Assembly (NCBI GenBank): GCA_021286885.1
Contig: JAJTBM010000037.1
Location: 1-14,519, forward strand
Length of the DNA stretch: 14,519 bases
Origin: Rhodocyclales bacterium
GTDB taxonomy: Bacteria > Pseudomonadota > Gammaproteobacteria > Burkholderiales > Rhodocyclaceae
Direction: 5' to 3'
Shown here piece by piece: positions 13,634-14,519 of this stretch; the stretch's first letter is position 1, and the number at the start of each line of letters is the position of its first letter. The notes under the pieces were generated by a model. That model made no database searches. It saw only the letters and a program-made list of their open reading frames with translations, and had not been told where the DNA came from. The translations under genes were made by a program, and so were the position numbers.

Positions 13634-14519
13634 ATGGTGGAAAAAAACCTGAAAGTGCTGGTGGCCGATGACATCGAGACCAATCGGCGCCTAGTGGCCT
13701 CATGCCTGGCCCGGCTGGGGTGCGAGGTGGAGTTTGCCGAAGACGGACTCCAGGTGGTGGAAGCCTTTGAGCGCTGCCGGCCCGATGTGGTGCTGATGGA
13801 TCTGATGATGCCCCGGATGGATGGTTTTGAAGCCATTGCGCGCATACGCACGTTGGCCGGGGAGCGCTGGATACCCATCATCATCCTGTCGGCCCTGTCC
13901 TGCGAGGAGGATATGGTGCGCGGCTTGGCGGTGGGGGCTGATGACTACCTCACCAAGCCCCTGTCTTTTCCCCTGTTTGAAGCACGTTTCGGTGCGCTGC
14001 GTCGCCTGCTGATGGTTCAGCGTGCCTTGCAGGATTCCCTGCAGGAAGTGCATGCCCTGGCCGATGCGTTGATTGATGGGGTCATCACCGCAGATGAGCG
14101 GGGCCAGATTCTGGATGCCAACCAGGCCGCCTGCCGAATTTTTGGTTATGCCCTGCACGAGCTGCGCGGCCAGAACCTGCGCGTGCTGATGCCCAATCCC
14201 CACCGGGACAACCACGACCACTACCTCAAGCGTTATCTGGACAGTGGTGCCCCCAGTGTCATCGGCAAGATCCGCGAGTTGATCGCCCTGCGACGGGATG
14301 GCACTCCCTTTCCCATGGAGCTGGGGGTGACGGCGCTCCAGCTGCCCTCCGGGATCCGGCTGCTGGGGGTGGTGCGCGATGTGTCCGAGCGGCGCCGGAT
14401 GGAACGGCGCTTGGCCGAAGATGCCGAGCGCCTGCGGCGCTACCATGAAGAATCAGAGCGGGAGCAGGAACTGGCCATGAGCATCATGGAGCGCCAGTTG
14501 CGCAGCGACTGGTTGCAGG
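13634..14519 (+). CDS. Response regulator with FixL-like PAS domain, probable SpoIIE phosphatase (3' end outside window)
   Basis: 295 residues are visible; the frame is open at the window edge. The receiver (about 5-125) has Asp12/Asp13, phosphoacceptor Asp56 in LMDLMMPRMDG and Lys108 in LTKPL. The PAS domain (about 138-255) reads DGVITADERGQILDAN, then IFGY, LRGQNLRVLMPNPHR and RRDGTPFPMEL. His194, Arg200 and Arg214 align with the FixL haem ligand His200 and its Arg206 and Arg220, so haem binding is possible. A coiled-coil linker (255-283) leads into EQELAMSIMERQLRSDWLQ, which resembles the start of SpoIIE/PP2C phosphatase domains in receiver-phosphatase proteins. GGGGGA lies about 7 nt before the ATG. 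It follows the receiver-ATPase gene with no terminator in the 103-nt gap, suggesting one transcription unit. A diguanylate cyclase or histidine kinase C-terminus is less likely but not excluded. Confidence 0.85.
   Translation, partial: MVEKNLKVLVADDIETNRRLVASCLARLGCEVEFAEDGLQVVEAFERCRPDVVLMDLMMPRMDGFEAIARIRTLAGERWIPIIILSALSCEEDMVRGLAVGADDYLTKPLSFPLFEARFGALRRLLMVQRALQDSLQEVHALADALIDGVITADERGQILDANQAACRIFGYALHELRGQNLRVLMPNPHRDNHDHYLKRYLDSGAPSVIGKIRELIALRRDGTPFPMELGVTALQLPSGIRLLGVVRDVSERRRMERRLAEDAERLRRYHEESEREQELAMSIMERQLRSDWLQ

Noticed and set aside
1..14519. CRISPR array, prophage or integrated plasmid, or attachment-site duplication at the tRNA-Ser gene.
   Set aside because: No regularly spaced repeats, no integrase, and no second copy of the tRNA 3' end in the window.

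Overview
The window is GC-rich proteobacterial chromosome. The CX3CX2C radical SAM protein, the QueD type, the ribbon-helix-helix/GST pair, the RND systems and the general style of the proteins fit a betaproteobacterium, most likely of the Rhodocyclales (Azospira/Dechlorosoma-like). This assignment comes from remembered family resemblance and was not searched. Most genes are housekeeping or stress genes in small transcription units separated by clear hairpins.

Layout. 1-1746 (minus strand): a Nu-class glutathione transferase (YfcG-like, cut by the window edge) translationally coupled to a small ribbon-helix-helix protein, then a DJ-1/PfpI-family protein. 1958-2665 (plus): a fumarylacetoacetate-hydrolase-family enzyme, convergent with queD (2727-3179, minus). 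queD is divergent from a radical SAM protein of unknown substrate (3245-4096, plus). A small XRE regulator (4113-4415, minus) is divergent from lysC (4689-5918), and an AT-rich 18-bp palindrome lies between them. A tRNA-Ser(GCU) follows with its own near-consensus promoter and terminator (5970-6150). 6230-6712 is an unrecognised 160-aa protein with a palindrome in its promoter spacer. 6810-7274 (minus) is an orphan IS630-type transposase DNA-binding domain without a DDE catalytic domain. 7467-7841 is a short sirohydrochlorin chelatase (CbiX/SirB).

7929-12441 is a tight three-gene efflux operon: RND adaptor, RND pump and a DUF2892 two-helix membrane protein. The adaptor's start codon lies inside a large AT-rich inverted repeat. 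No outer-membrane factor or regulator gene is next to it. Two intrinsic terminators 70-90 nt apart follow.

12625-14519 holds two response-regulator proteins: a receiver fused to an RsbW-like ATPase, then a receiver-PAS protein whose PAS domain carries the FixL haem-ligand pattern and whose open C-terminus looks like the start of an SpoIIE/PP2C phosphatase. Together they look like a two-component-controlled partner-switching module with a possible oxygen or redox input.

The points most worth following up are the receiver/anti-sigma-kinase plus haem-PAS pair, the inverted repeat over the efflux operon start with the RND-DUF2892 link, the possible attenuator or small RNA between tandem terminators, the orphan IS630 HTH protein, and a promoter whose -10 box sits in a terminator loop.
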